A stretch of DNA of 64,000 bases, from positions 1-64,000 of the forward strand of contig JAPPHZ010000009.1 of the NCBI GenBank assembly GCA_028820935.1, given 5' to 3'. Position 1 is the stretch's first letter. Every line of letters begins with the position of its first letter. This stretch comes from a bacterium. Lineage in GTDB: Bacteria > Actinomycetota > Acidimicrobiia > Spongiisociales > Spongiisociaceae. Of the stretch, positions 8,298-16,818 are shown in pieces. The translations under genes were made by a program, and so were the position numbers. The notes beneath the pieces are model-generated. The model made no database searches. It was not told the origin of the DNA and saw only the letters and a program-made list of their open reading frames with translations.

Positions 8298-9524
8298 ATG
8301 AGACCTGTAGCCGCCTCAGGAAGACCGTTGAGTACCACCACTTCACCGGCCAACCGGCCGGCCCCGCCCGACCCGAAAGACTTCCTCGGCTTGGACCGTC
8401 TCCTCGATCCTGAGGAACGCCTGCTTAGGGACACGGTTCGCCGGTGGGTGGGCGATCGGGTACTCCCGTCGATCGGCGACTGGTTCGTCGAGGGGATCCT
8501 GCCCAGGGAGCTGGCCACCGAGTTGGGCGGGCTGGGCCTGCTGGGGATGCACCTGGACGGCTACGGGTGCCCGGGCGCGTCCGCGGTCGAGTACGGATTG
8601 ACCTGCCTCGAACTCGAGGCGGGCGACTCGGGACTCCGCAGCATGGTGTCGGTGCAGGGTTCGCTGGCCATGTTCCCCATCCGGGAGTACGGGTCGGAGG
8701 ATCAACGCCGGGAGTGGTTGCCACGAATGGCTTCGGGCGAGGTCCTGGGGTGTTTCGGCCTCACCGAGCCCGATTCCGGCTCCGATGCCGCCTCGATGCG
8801 CACCACCGCACGCCGAGACGGTCCGGATTGGATCCTCAACGGCACCAAGACCTGGATCTCCAACGGGTCGGTGGCGGACGTGGCCATCATCTGGGCCCGA
8901 GCCGAGGATGGAGTGCGAGGGTTCATCATCCCCACCGATACTCCGGGATTCGCAGCCCGCGACATCCCGCGCAAGCTCTCACTCAGGGCCTCCCATACCT
9001 CCGAGCTGACCCTCGACGACGTACGGCTTCCGAGAGAAGCGGCGCTGCCCGGCGTATCCTCGATGCGTGGCCCGCTGTCCTGCCTGACCGAAGCCCGGTA
9101 CGGCATCGTCTGGGGAGCGATGGGCGCCGCCCGCTCGTGCTACGAGGCGGCGCTCGACTACGCCACCACCAGGCAGCAGTTCGGCCGGCCGATCGGCGCG
9201 TTCCAGCTCACCCAGCGCAAGCTGGTGGAGATGATGGTCTCCGTGAACCGGGGACTGCTGCTCGCCCTCCATATCGGACGCATGAAGGATCGGGGTCGGG
9301 CCGGCTCCGAGCACGTGTCTCTTGGCAAGTTCGACAACGTCCGGATGGCGCTGGATGTCGCCCGGACCGCCCGATCCGTGCTGGGAGCGAACGGCATCAC
9401 CCTCGACTACCCGGTAATGCGCCACATGAACAATCTGGAATCGGTGATCACCTACGAGGGCACCAACGAGATCCATACCCTGATCCTCGGCCAATCCCTC
9501 ACCGGATTCCAGGCCTTCACGTAG
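8298..9524 (+). CDS. Acyl-CoA dehydrogenase, glutaryl-CoA dehydrogenase-like
   Basis: A flavoenzyme of 408 residues from ATG 8298. Acyl-CoA dehydrogenase signatures are clear: GCFGLTEPDSGSD in the middle, GTKTWISNG, RQQFGRPIGAFQL, and the catalytic glutamate in YEGTNEIH near the C terminus. The pattern is closest to glutaryl-CoA dehydrogenases, which oxidise and decarboxylate glutaryl-CoA to crotonyl-CoA in lysine and tryptophan breakdown. No strong Shine-Dalgarno decides the start; ATG 8256 would add 14 residues. The frame is open further upstream, but that part is antisense of the TrpB-like gene. A thiolase gene 1 kb downstream would complete a plausible catabolic route. Confidence 0.87.
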   Translation: MRPVAASGRPLSTTTSPANRPAPPDPKDFLGLDRLLDPEERLLRDTVRRWVGDRVLPSIGDWFVEGILPRELATELGGLGLLGMHLDGYGCPGASAVEYGLTCLELEAGDSGLRSMVSVQGSLAMFPIREYGSEDQRREWLPRMASGEVLGCFGLTEPDSGSDAASMRTTARRDGPDWILNGTKTWISNGSVADVAIIWARAEDGVRGFIIPTDTPGFAARDIPRKLSLRASHTSELTLDDVRLPREAALPGVSSMRGPLSCLTEARYGIVWGAMGAARSCYEAALDYATTRQQFGRPIGAFQLTQRKLVEMMVSVNRGLLLALHIGRMKDRGRAGSEHVSLGKFDNVRMALDVARTARSVLGANGITLDYPVMRHMNNLESVITYEGTNEIHTLILGQSLTGFQAFT

Positions 9525-9544
9525 GAGGGCCGCGGCCACCCCCG

Positions 9545-10369
9545 ATGACCATCTTCATCGGCCTCCTCGCCCCACTGTCCATCGGGCTGGCCGATCACAT
9601 CGGAACCAACGTGGGCCGGCGCGGGCGCCTTCTGGCCACAGTGCTCGCGATCTACGTTTTCACCCTGCTGTCGACGCTGATCCTGGCGGTCTGGTGGGGC
9701 GGAAGCCCCACCGTTCCCGACCTGGTGCTCGGCGGCTGCTCCGGCGTGTCCTCCGGAATGGGTCTAATCCAGCTCTACCGGGGCTACACCACCCGGGGCA
9801 CGGGAATAGTGGGGCCGGTGGCCGCGGTAACGGGAGCGGCGGTCCCGATCGGGGTGGACACCATCGTGTCGGGCCTCCCCTCGATGGTGGTCGGCTCGGG
9901 ACTGGTGGTGGGCCTTATCGGTGTCTGGCTGATCGGCATGAAGGACCCTGGAGCGGAATGGGATCTCATCGCCATGAAACACGGCCTGACCTCAGGTGTC
10001 CTGTTCGGCATCACCGCCACATTGCTGGGCTTGACCGGCGATGACGCGGGGACCTGGCCGGTGGTGCCGGGGAGGGTGGTGGCTGTGGCATTCGTCCTGC
10101 TGCTGATCCTCATCCGCAGGGAGGCGACGTGGCCCCACCGGGGCACTACTCCTCAAGCCGTCATGGTGGGCATACTGGGCGGGATCGGGCTCGCGACCTT
10201 TACGCTGGCCGCCCAGGTCAACCTGGCCGTGGCCGGCCTGTTCTTCCAGATGGCCTACGGTGTCACGGTCCTCTTCCAGGTCCTCTTCTCCGGAGAGCGC
10301 ACCACCCGTATCCAACAGGCCGGATTCGGGGTAGCGGTGGTTGCCCTGGTGCTGATCATCCTGGGTTAG
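9545..10369 (+). CDS. DMT/EamA-like membrane transporter
   Basis: A very hydrophobic protein of 274 residues with about nine to ten predicted membrane segments and two similar halves, as in drug/metabolite transporters of the EamA type. The second half begins near MKHGLTSGVLFGITATLLGL. The substrate cannot be read from sequence. It starts 20 bp after the acyl-CoA dehydrogenase and may be co-transcribed with it, so export of a related metabolite is possible but unproven. Confidence 0.75.
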   Translation: MTIFIGLLAPLSIGLADHIGTNVGRRGRLLATVLAIYVFTLLSTLILAVWWGGSPTVPDLVLGGCSGVSSGMGLIQLYRGYTTRGTGIVGPVAAVTGAAVPIGVDTIVSGLPSMVVGSGLVVGLIGVWLIGMKDPGAEWDLIAMKHGLTSGVLFGITATLLGLTGDDAGTWPVVPGRVVAVAFVLLLILIRREATWPHRGTTPQAVMVGILGGIGLATFTLAAQVNLAVAGLFFQMAYGVTVLFQVLFSGERTTRIQQAGFGVAVVALVLIILG

Positions 10370-10441
10370 CGGTCTGCGGGTGCAGGCTGTTTCCCGCCGG
10401 GTAAGCGGACGGCAGGCGCCCAAGTAGAATGCGGGAGGCTC

Positions 10442-10514
10442 GGGGGTGTAGCTCAGTCGGCAGAGCACCTGGTTTGCAACCAGGAGGTCGTCGGTTCGAA
10501 TCCGATCACCTCCA
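10442..10514 (+). tRNA. tRNA-Ala (anticodon TGC)
   Basis: A complete cloverleaf: acceptor GGGGGTG pairs with CACCTCC through one G-T pair, D arm GCTC/GAGC, anticodon stem CCTGG/CCAGG with loop TTTGCAA (anticodon TGC), and T arm with TTCGAAT. The discriminator is A and CCA is not encoded. It decodes GCA. It lies between the transporter and the thiolase on the same strand. Confidence 0.93.
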
Positions 10515-10567
10515 CCGGTCGCCGGGTTGGGGACTCTGAGGTCATCCGCATACGAGGGGAGACAGGC

Positions 10568-11746
10568 ATGCACCGGGCAGTCGTCGTCGACGCAGTGAGA
10601 ACACCCACCGGCAAGCGGAACGGCCGCCTACAGGGCTACCACCCGGTCGACCTGGCCGCCATCCCGCTGCGAGCCCTCGTGGAGCGCAACCAACTCGACC
10701 CGGCCCTGGTGGATGACGTGATCATGGGATGCGTGACGCAGACCGGTGAGCAGGGCTTCAACGTGGGTCGGAACGCGGCGCTCGCGGCCGGCTTCCCCGA
10801 GGACGTGGTGGGCACGACCGTCGATCGCCAGTGCGGCTCGGCACAGCAGGCCTCCCACTTCGCCGCCCAAGGAGTGATGGCCGGTGCCTACGACGTGGCG
10901 ATCGCGGCCGGCGTGGAGTCGATGAGCCGGGTGCCCATGGGAATCACCGCCCAGCAAGGACCGGGACGGCCGTTCGGGCCACGCATGGTTGAGCGCTACG
11001 CCAACAGCCTCGTGCCCCAGGGGATCTCGGCGGAACTCATCGCCGAGAAGTGGGGCCTGTCTCGGGAACGTCTCGACCAGATCGCCTACCGCTCCCACAT
11101 GAGATCCGCGAGGGCCACCGCCGAAGGTCGGTTCGCCCGCGAGATCGTCCCGGTCGAGGTCAGCGCGAACGGCTCCGTGGAGACGATGACTATGGATGAG
11201 GGCATCCGTCCCAACACCACACCGGAGGTCCTGGCCGGGCTTCCACCGGTCTTCAAGGCGGACGGCGTGGTCACCGCCGGTAACTCATCCCAGATCTCGG
11301 ACGGGGCGGCGGCCGTGTTGATCATGTCGGAGCGGAAAGCCGGTGAGCTAGGACTGGAACCTAAGGCCTACTTCCTGCAATTCGCCGTGGCGGGCGTGGA
11401 TCCGGTCAGCATGCTCACCGGACCGATCCCGGCCACCGCTCGCGCCCTGGAGCGGGCCGGATTGGGCATCGACGACATCGACCTGTTCGAGGTGAACGAA
11501 GCCTTCGCCTCCGTGGTCGGGATCTGGCTGGCAGAGAACGGCGGATCCGACCCCGACGCCCTCTGGGAACGGACCAACGTGAACGGCGGGGCGATCTCCA
11601 CGGGCCACCCTCTGGGCGGAACGGGCGCCAAGCTGACCGCCACCCTGGTACACGAGATGGAGCGCCGGCAGTCTCGCTACGGACTCCAGACGATGTGCGA
11701 GGGCGGGGGCATGGCCAACGCCATGATTCTCGAGCGGGCCGCGTAG
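10568..11746 (+). CDS. Acetyl-CoA C-acyltransferase (thiolase)
   Basis: A 392-residue thiolase. The acyl-accepting cysteine is C89 in DRQCGSAQQA, the GHP loop appears in STGHPLGGTGAKL, and the second cysteine is in MCEGGGMANA near the C terminus. FEVNEAFA is also present. It either breaks down 3-ketoacyl-CoA or condenses two acetyl-CoA; sequence alone does not separate these roles. A purine-rich GAGGGGAGACAGG precedes ATG 10568. With the glutaryl-CoA dehydrogenase-like gene upstream it could serve a glutarate-to-acetyl-CoA pathway. Confidence 0.93.
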   Translation: MHRAVVVDAVRTPTGKRNGRLQGYHPVDLAAIPLRALVERNQLDPALVDDVIMGCVTQTGEQGFNVGRNAALAAGFPEDVVGTTVDRQCGSAQQASHFAAQGVMAGAYDVAIAAGVESMSRVPMGITAQQGPGRPFGPRMVERYANSLVPQGISAELIAEKWGLSRERLDQIAYRSHMRSARATAEGRFAREIVPVEVSANGSVETMTMDEGIRPNTTPEVLAGLPPVFKADGVVTAGNSSQISDGAAAVLIMSERKAGELGLEPKAYFLQFAVAGVDPVSMLTGPIPATARALERAGLGIDDIDLFEVNEAFASVVGIWLAENGGSDPDALWERTNVNGGAISTGHPLGGTGAKLTATLVHEMERRQSRYGLQTMCEGGGMANAMILERAA

Positions 11747-11810
11747 AACGCCGGCGAAGAGTACGGGATGGCGTTCTCAGGCCCCTACACCAACCGCTGA
11801 CCACTGAAGG

Positions 11811-12056
11811 ATGACGCTCCTCAACATCATCATCGCCGTGGCGATCGGCGCCGCCATCTGGACCGCCTCCATGGCGGTGATCCGGGCGGTGGCCAATCCT
11901 CCACCGGTAGTCGATCCCGATGATGTGGTCGAGACCCGCCGGCGCTTCCGGTGCAGCCTATGCGGCACCGAGGTGACGATGACGGTCACCAACACCACCG
12001 CATCCAACCCGCCGCGTCATTGCCGCGAGGAGATGGACGAGGTACCGGTCACCTGA
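11811..12056 (+). CDS. Small membrane-anchored zinc-ribbon-like protein
   Basis: An 81-residue protein of unknown function. Residues 3-25 form one membrane helix, a proline-rich linker follows, and the C-terminal part holds CSLCG near residue 48 and an HC pair near residue 69 (PPRHCREEM). This is the arrangement of a small zinc ribbon of the FmdB-like type. The tail would face the cytoplasm if the N terminus is outside. It follows the thiolase by 64 bp on the same strand. Confidence 0.65.
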   Translation: MTLLNIIIAVAIGAAIWTASMAVIRAVANPPPVVDPDDVVETRRRFRCSLCGTEVTMTVTNTTASNPPRHCREEMDEVPVT

Positions 12057-12090
12057 GCCCGCCGGGACGGGCGGCTCCCCGAGGCACCGA

Positions 12091-12110
12091 CTATCCACAG
12101 CCGTGGATAA
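12091..12110. other. Inverted pair of DnaA-box-like sequences
   Basis: CTATCCACA at 12091-12099 and, on the other strand, TTATCCACG at 12102-12110 each differ from the DnaA box TTATCCACA by one base. Together they form the perfect inverted repeat TATCCAC/GTGGATA with a 4-base loop, and GTGGAGAAC follows at 12115. It could be a DnaA-binding pair or simply a hairpin at the end of the preceding gene; there is no T-tract. Confidence 0.4.
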
Positions 12111-12146
12111 CTACGTGGAGAACTACAGGGCTGTAACTAGACCACT

Positions 12147-12309
12147 TGGTCTGTCTGCGGAACTGCGGTGTGGTAGGGCGTTGGCAGCGGTGTTCCTCGC
12201 AAGGCCCGCTGACGAAGGCGTACCCGCAGCGGTACGTTGAGGAAGCGGAACGCAGCGACGGGACACCGATGACGGCCAGAACACGCCTGGCTGTTTCGCA
12301 GACAGACCA
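12147..12309. repeat. 163-bp inverted-repeat intergenic element, copy A
   Basis: First of three copies of the same length (others at 16488 and 16656). The ends are TGGTCTGTCTG and its complement CAGACAGACCA. Inside, CGGTGTTCC pairs with GGGACACCG through one G-T, TTCCTCG can pair with a GAGGAA-containing segment, and CGTACC/GGTACG forms an apical hairpin with loop CGCAGC. The whole unit can fold into one long imperfect hairpin. Its length is not a multiple of three and no frame is conserved, so it is not a gene. Just left of it, AGACCA CT TGGTCT suggests the end of a lost neighbouring copy. The 120 bp that follow up to crgA hold nothing recognisable. Confidence 0.85.
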
Positions 12310-12430
12310 CCAGCCTCGAGGCAACGCTGGGCCAGTGCCCACACCACCTAAAGCAGCGCTACTCGCGTGTCAGCGGCGGGATGGCGTGCGCGGCACGGAG
12401 GAGCCCGGGAAGATCGGAACTGGCGGGGCT

Positions 12431-12679
12431 TCAGTGATAGTTGGTCGTCATCAGGAAGCCGCCGCCCATCGAAGCCAGCCCGACCAGCAACAACCACGAG
12501 GGCGTGTCTAGCACGTACCGGGTCACCACCATCAGAACCCCGAGAGCCATGAGACCGAACATCACGGCCACGTAGAGCTTCGATGATTCCTTGGCCTTCT
12601 TCCCCCGGCTCGCAGCGCTCTTGGGCGGTGTCGGACGACCCGCCGTCTTGCGCTTACGACGTCCCTTGGATTGCGGCAT
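12431..12679 (-). CDS. crgA: Cell division protein CrgA
   Basis: An 82-residue protein with a very basic N terminus (about residues 1-33), then two membrane helices separated by a short loop, ending in TTNYH. CrgA proteins end in a similar aromatic/His tail. CrgA is an actinobacterial divisome protein that binds FtsZ, FtsQ, FtsI and other septal proteins. The genomic place supports the call: in mycobacteria crgA also sits beside a trpG/pabA-like gene and the pknB-pbpA-rodA-pstP-fha cluster. Confidence 0.85.
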   Translation of the reverse strand: MPQSKGRRKRKTAGRPTPPKSAASRGKKAKESSKLYVAVMFGLMALGVLMVVTRYVLDTPSWLLLVGLASMGGGFLMTTNYH

Positions 12680-12770
12680 GTGGACCAGGCTACCACCGCC
12701 GGTTCCGAGCCGGACGGCCCGGTCCCGCTAGCGGTGTTCCGTACGAACGGTTCGGTAGGCTTGGCGGGCG

Positions 12771-13337
12771 ATGCGGGTGCTGGTTCTGGACAACTACGAC
12801 AGCTTCACCTTCAATCTGGTCCAGTATCTGGGCGAACTCGGCGCCGAGCCGACCGTGGTCCGCAATGACGAGATGGACGCGCCCGCCGCCGCCCGGTTCG
12901 AACCGGAACGGCTGGTCATCTCACCGGGACCGGGACGGCCCGAGAACGCCGGCTATACGGAGTCGTACATAGGACACTTCGCCGGACAGGTGCCCATCCT
13001 GGGCGTGTGCCTTGGTCATGAGGCCATCGTCACCTCGTTCGGCGGCGCCATCGACCTCGCCCCGCGGATCATGCACGGCAAGACCTCCTCGATCCGCCAT
13101 GACGGCAAGGACGTCTTCTCCGGTCTTGAGAATCCCTTCGTCGCTACGAGATACCACTCGCTGGCGGCCAGCGAATTGCCCGACGTGCTCGAGCCGTGCG
13201 CCTGGAGCGAGGACGACGTCATACAGGGAGTCAGGCACCGAGAGCTTCCCATCCACGGCGTGCAGTTCCATCCGGAGAGCGTGCTCACCGACGAGGGGAT
13301 GGCCCTGCTCGACAACTTCCTGACCGGCCGGTCCTGA
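12771..13337 (+). CDS. Glutamine amidotransferase, component II of aminodeoxychorismate/anthranilate synthase
   Basis: A 188-residue class I glutamine amidotransferase. The nucleophile is C80 in LGVCLGHE, and the VQFHPES motif near residue 165 supplies the catalytic His and Glu. It releases ammonia from glutamine for p-aminobenzoate (PabA) or anthranilate (TrpG) synthesis. The pabB/trpE partner is not in this window, so I do not choose between the two. It is divergent from crgA and convergent with the metal ABC ATPase gene. Confidence 0.9.
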   Translation: MRVLVLDNYDSFTFNLVQYLGELGAEPTVVRNDEMDAPAAARFEPERLVISPGPGRPENAGYTESYIGHFAGQVPILGVCLGHEAIVTSFGGAIDLAPRIMHGKTSSIRHDGKDVFSGLENPFVATRYHSLAASELPDVLEPCAWSEDDVIQGVRHRELPIHGVQFHPESVLTDEGMALLDNFLTGRS

Positions 13338-13342
13338 ATCAG

Positions 13343-13362
13343 GCCCCGGCAATCAGCCGGGC
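13343..13362. terminator. Hairpin between convergent genes
   Basis: CCCGGC and GCCGGG are separated by the 5-base loop AATCA. The stem lies in the 29-bp gap between the converging pabA/trpG and ABC ATPase genes, where a bidirectional terminator is expected. No T-run is visible. Confidence 0.45.
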
Positions 13363-13366
13363 GTGA

Positions 13367-14254
13367 TCAGTGATTGTGCTCGTCGTGGTGAAGGTCGGTC
13401 GGGTCAGACTCCAGATGGATGGATCGTTCGTGGGAGTGATGCCTATCCGTCTCGTCGTGATGAGGATCGTCGAGGAACAGGTGGGTGCCCTCTACGTTCA
13501 TCAGCCCCAAGCCGTAGGCGGCCGTCAGCTGCGATGCCGTGAGGACCTCGCTGGGCGGACCGGCGGTGACCACGCGCCCTGCCAAAAGGACCACGTAGTG
13601 GGCATCCCAGGCTTCGGCCAGGTCATGAGTGGTGACGATGACCGTGCATCCGTGAGCGTTCTCGGAGCGGATGGTGTCGCGGACCGCCTGGATGGACACC
13701 ACATCGAGGCCGGTGGCCGGCTCGTCGAGCAGCAGGATGTCGTGGTCCTGCGCCAGCCCTTGGGCCAGCAGCACCCGGTGGCGTTCCCCGCCCGAGAGCC
13801 GGGAGAGATGCCGCAAGGCGAGGTGGGTGATGTTGGTCCTCTCCATCGCCTCGTCGACCATCCTGCGATCCTCCCTGGTAAGAAGGCGCAGGGGCCGGCG
13901 GCCTGCGTAGCGGCCCATGCTCACCACCTCCCGAACGGTGACGGGTAGCGAGGGATTCACCTTCGTCTCCTGGAGCACGTAGGAAGTGCGGTAGGTCCGT
14001 CCGTTCCTGGACCCCACGGTGACGCTACCCGATGCCGGTTGGACCAGTCCGGCAAAGGCGTTGAGGAGCGTCGACTTGCCTGCGCCGTTGGGACCGATCA
14101 GCGCCGTGATCGATCCGGCGGGGATATCGACGCTGGACTGCTCTACGACCGTCTTCGAGCCATAGCGGAACACCGCGTCCCGGACTGTCACAGCCGGTCC
14201 ATGAGCCCCCATCGCGTCCGGGGTCGGAGCCTCGACTGATGACACGGCCGCCAC
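13367..14254 (-). CDS. Metal-type ABC transporter ATPase with His-rich C-terminal tail
   Basis: A 295-residue ATPase of the ZnuC/MntB type: Walker A GPNGAGKST, signature LSGGERHR, Walker B ILLLDEP, and the H-loop in VTTHD. After about residue 255 comes an unusual tail rich in His, Asp and Glu (DPHHDETDRHHSHE and a final LHHDEHNH), which probably binds Zn or another divalent metal. The start is GTG 14254, 8 bp after the pknB stop, so it is likely in the pknB operon. No permease or binding protein is adjacent. It may work with membrane subunits elsewhere, or the tail may act as a metal sensor; this is inference. Confidence 0.82.
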   Translation of the reverse strand: MAAVSSVEAPTPDAMGAHGPAVTVRDAVFRYGSKTVVEQSSVDIPAGSITALIGPNGAGKSTLLNAFAGLVQPASGSVTVGSRNGRTYRTSYVLQETKVNPSLPVTVREVVSMGRYAGRRPLRLLTREDRRMVDEAMERTNITHLALRHLSRLSGGERHRVLLAQGLAQDHDILLLDEPATGLDVVSIQAVRDTIRSENAHGCTVIVTTHDLAEAWDAHYVVLLAGRVVTAGPPSEVLTASQLTAAYGLGLMNVEGTHLFLDDPHHDETDRHHSHERSIHLESDPTDLHHDEHNH

Positions 14255-14262
14255 CTATTCGT

Positions 14263-16380
14263 CTACGACTCCGAGTTATCGCCCTCGGAGTCCACCACCG
14301 GGGCAGTGTAATCACCGAGTACCACCAGCACGGTCTCGCCCCGTAGGAACACCTCGCCCGGGCCGGGCGCCTGGCGGGCGATCCTCCCGTCCAACTCGGG
14401 CGCGTCGACCGCGGCCCTGGATGCGGCAACCTCCAGTATCAGACCCAAACCGGCCAGAGTCGCTTCCGCCTCCTCAGGAGTGGCGCCGGTGAGGTCGGGA
14501 ACCTCGACCAGATCCGGACCCGTGGATTCGTACAAGGTGATCATCTCGCCCACCGGCAGTTCCGTCCCCCCCGGCGGATCGGTGCGGATGACCACGCCCA
14601 CCTCATGGCTCGGGCTGGGCTCCTGAATGACCTGGACCTGCATGCCGGCCTCCCCGAGCAGGACGATCACATCAGCAACCGGTTGACCGGCCAGTTCCTC
14701 GAGTACGAACATCTCCGGACCTTCGGAGATGACCAACTGAACACTCCATCCGGGGTTCACGTCCGCTCCGGGAGCAGGCTCCTGGCGGGCCACCACCCCG
14801 GGCGGCACCTCGTTGCTGCGGGCCGAAGTGGTTGAGACCTCCAGGCCGAGCCCTTCGAGCATTCCCTCCGCTCGATCGCGGCTCAGTCCGATCACCCGGG
14901 GCATTTCGATCGGCTGTGGACCGGCCGAGATCACCAGCTCGACCACCGTTCCGACCTGGGCTTTGGCCTCGCCCGCCGGATCCTGACTGATCACCAGACC
15001 AACCCCTATCGTGTCGTGGCGGGCGGTGCGCTCCGTGAAGGCGAACCCTTGACCTCGGAGTTGCCCGATGGCGCGCTCCCTGGTGGAGCCGACCACGGTG
15101 GGAACCTGCAACAGGGCCGGGCCGTCGGAAACCACCATATTGACCTGCGACTCCTCCTCGGCGACCGTTCCAACCGCCGGCTCGGTCCGGATCACCGAGT
15201 CCTCCGGAGCCTCGCTGAACTCCCTGCTGGTCGTGACCAGGAATCCCGCCTCCTGGAGCACGATGCGCGCCTCCTCCTCGGATAGGCCTGTCACGTTGGG
15301 AATCGCAATGGTCACTACCGGCACGGTGGTGGACGGCGCCGGATCGTTCGAGAGGCTGTTGAGCAGGAGGTATGCGCCGAGCACCACGCCGGCGGCCAGG
15401 AGAACAGCGGTGAGGATGAAGGGAAGTTGCGAGGGCTGGCGGGGCTGGCCCCGCTGACGCCGGTAGGCATCGTCGTCTCGCGGCGGGGCAGGCGGCAGGT
15501 CCTGCGGGGTTGGGGCGCGGGCGGGAGGAGCGACCGGGGCCTGACTGACGGGCGAAGGCCGGCCCTGTAGCAGCACCAGCAGGTCATGGTGGATGTCGGC
15601 GGCCGTCCCGTAGCGTCGATCAGGGTCCTTGTCGAGAGCGCGCATGACCACGTTCTCGAGCTCCAGCGACACGTCGGTATTGAGCCTGCTCGGCGGAACG
15701 ACCTCGGCGGTGACGTGCTGGTATGCCACCGACACCGGGCTCTCCCCCCTGAAGGGGGGACGCCCCACCAGCATCTCGTAGAGCACCACTCCAAGGCTGT
15801 AGATGTCCGACCGTTCGTCGGCCGGGTCGCCACTTGCCTGTTCGGGGCTGAAGTAGGTGGCGGTTCCTATGACCGATCCCACCTTGGTCAGGCCTTCGGA
15901 AGCATTGCGAGCCCGGGCCACGCCGAAGTCGGTCACCTTGACGCTGCCGTCCGTGGTAAGGAGGATGTTGCCTGGCTTGATGTCGCGGTGGATGACACCG
16001 CTGCGGTGAGCGGCGTCAAGCGCCTTGGCGATTTCCGCTGCTATCTCGGTCGCTCGACGCGGCAGGAGCTTGCCCTCGGCCTGGATAATGTCGCGCAGGG
16101 ACCGCCCCTTGACCAACTCCATGACCATGAAGTAGGTGCCGTCCTCCTCGCCCCAGTCGTAGACCGACACCACGTTGGGATGGCTCAGGTTGGCGACCGC
16201 GCGGGCTTCCTTGCGGAATCGGGCCACGAAGGTGTCCGTCTCCGCAAACCGGTCGTGCAGTATCTTGACAGCCACCTTGCGGTCGAGGAGACGATCCCGA
16301 GCCTCGAACACATCCGACATGCCACCCCGCGCGATCTGCGCGGTCAACTCGTAACGACCCAGCGAGTTCGGAGCAACCAT
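14263..16380 (-). CDS. pknB: PASTA-domain serine/threonine protein kinase
   Basis: A 705-residue receptor kinase. The Hanks-type domain spans about residues 9-270 with K39 (VAVKIL), the HRDIKPGN loop with D133, and DFG at 151-153. A Pro-rich juxtamembrane segment follows, then one membrane helix at about 319-343. Outside the cell are five PASTA repeats (about 360-692), one more than the four of M. tuberculosis PknB; the fourth is the most divergent. PASTA repeats sense muropeptides or lipid II, and the kinase phosphorylates division and envelope proteins, reversed by the PstP-like phosphatase in the same cluster. No second kinase (PknA) is present. Two copies of the 163-bp repeat lie upstream of its start. 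Confidence 0.95.
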   Translation of the reverse strand: MVAPNSLGRYELTAQIARGGMSDVFEARDRLLDRKVAVKILHDRFAETDTFVARFRKEARAVANLSHPNVVSVYDWGEEDGTYFMVMELVKGRSLRDIIQAEGKLLPRRATEIAAEIAKALDAAHRSGVIHRDIKPGNILLTTDGSVKVTDFGVARARNASEGLTKVGSVIGTATYFSPEQASGDPADERSDIYSLGVVLYEMLVGRPPFRGESPVSVAYQHVTAEVVPPSRLNTDVSLELENVVMRALDKDPDRRYGTAADIHHDLLVLLQGRPSPVSQAPVAPPARAPTPQDLPPAPPRDDDAYRRQRGQPRQPSQLPFILTAVLLAAGVVLGAYLLLNSLSNDPAPSTTVPVVTIAIPNVTGLSEEEARIVLQEAGFLVTTSREFSEAPEDSVIRTEPAVGTVAEEESQVNMVVSDGPALLQVPTVVGSTRERAIGQLRGQGFAFTERTARHDTIGVGLVISQDPAGEAKAQVGTVVELVISAGPQPIEMPRVIGLSRDRAEGMLEGLGLEVSTTSARSNEVPPGVVARQEPAPGADVNPGWSVQLVISEGPEMFVLEELAGQPVADVIVLLGEAGMQVQVIQEPSPSHEVGVVIRTDPPGGTELPVGEMITLYESTGPDLVEVPDLTGATPEEAEATLAGLGLILEVAASRAAVDAPELDGRIARQAPGPGEVFLRGETVLVVLGDYTAPVVDSEGDNSES

Positions 16381-16487
16381 TCAGGAATGCACCACTTGAC
16401 CGCGCACGATGGGGCTCGGATGGTGGCCGACCAGTTTCATACCAGGTAGTTTGCCACGGGCGAGGCCCTTAGCGTTTGTTTGTCACG

Positions 16488-16650
16488 TGGTCTGTCTGTG
16501 GAACGGCGGCGTGGTATGGCGTCGGCAGCGGTGTTCCTCGCAAGGCCCGCTGACGAAGGCGTACCCGCAGCGGTACGTCGAGGAAGCGGAACGCAGCGAC
16601 GGGACACCGATGACCGCCAGAACCCGCCAGGTTGTTGCGCAGACAGACCA
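16488..16650. repeat. 163-bp inverted-repeat intergenic element, copy B
   Basis: Same family as copies A and C, with ends TGGTCTGTCTG and CAGACAGACCA. Here the terminal repeats are flanked by G and C, extending the match by one base each side. It lies upstream of pknB and is separated from copy C by only 5 bp. The apical hairpin CGTACC/GGTACG is intact. Confidence 0.88.
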
Positions 16651-16655
16651 CTTTC

Positions 16656-16818
16656 GCGTCTGTCTGTGGAGCGGCGGTGTGGTATGGCGTCGGCAGCGGT
16701 GTTCCTCGCAAGGCCCGCTGACGAAAGCGTACTCGCAGCGGTACGTTGAGGAAGCGGAACGCAGCGTCGGGACACCGATGACCGCCAGAACACGCCGAGC
16801 TGTTTCGCAGACAGACCA
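16656..16818. repeat. 163-bp inverted-repeat intergenic element, copy C
   Basis: Third copy, in direct tandem with copy B. The left terminal repeat is slightly worn (GCGTCTGTCTG), while the right end CAGACAGACCA is intact. In the apical hairpin CGTACC has become CGTACT, which still pairs by G-T, so the change preserves RNA folding. Right after it, TGGTCTGTC at 16822-16830 looks like the start of a further, lost copy. The remaining bases up to 16953 hold nothing recognisable. Confidence 0.86.

Noticed and set aside
8444-9544. A long plus-strand frame running through the acyl-CoA dehydrogenase into the transporter
   Set aside because: Only the part after ATG 9545 encodes a membrane protein; the earlier part is the wrong frame of the dehydrogenase gene.
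12147-16818. Open frames of 60-145 codons within the 163-bp repeats
   Set aside because: The repeat length is not divisible by three, different copies are open in different frames, and the proteins are Arg/Ser-rich shadows of a folded repeat.
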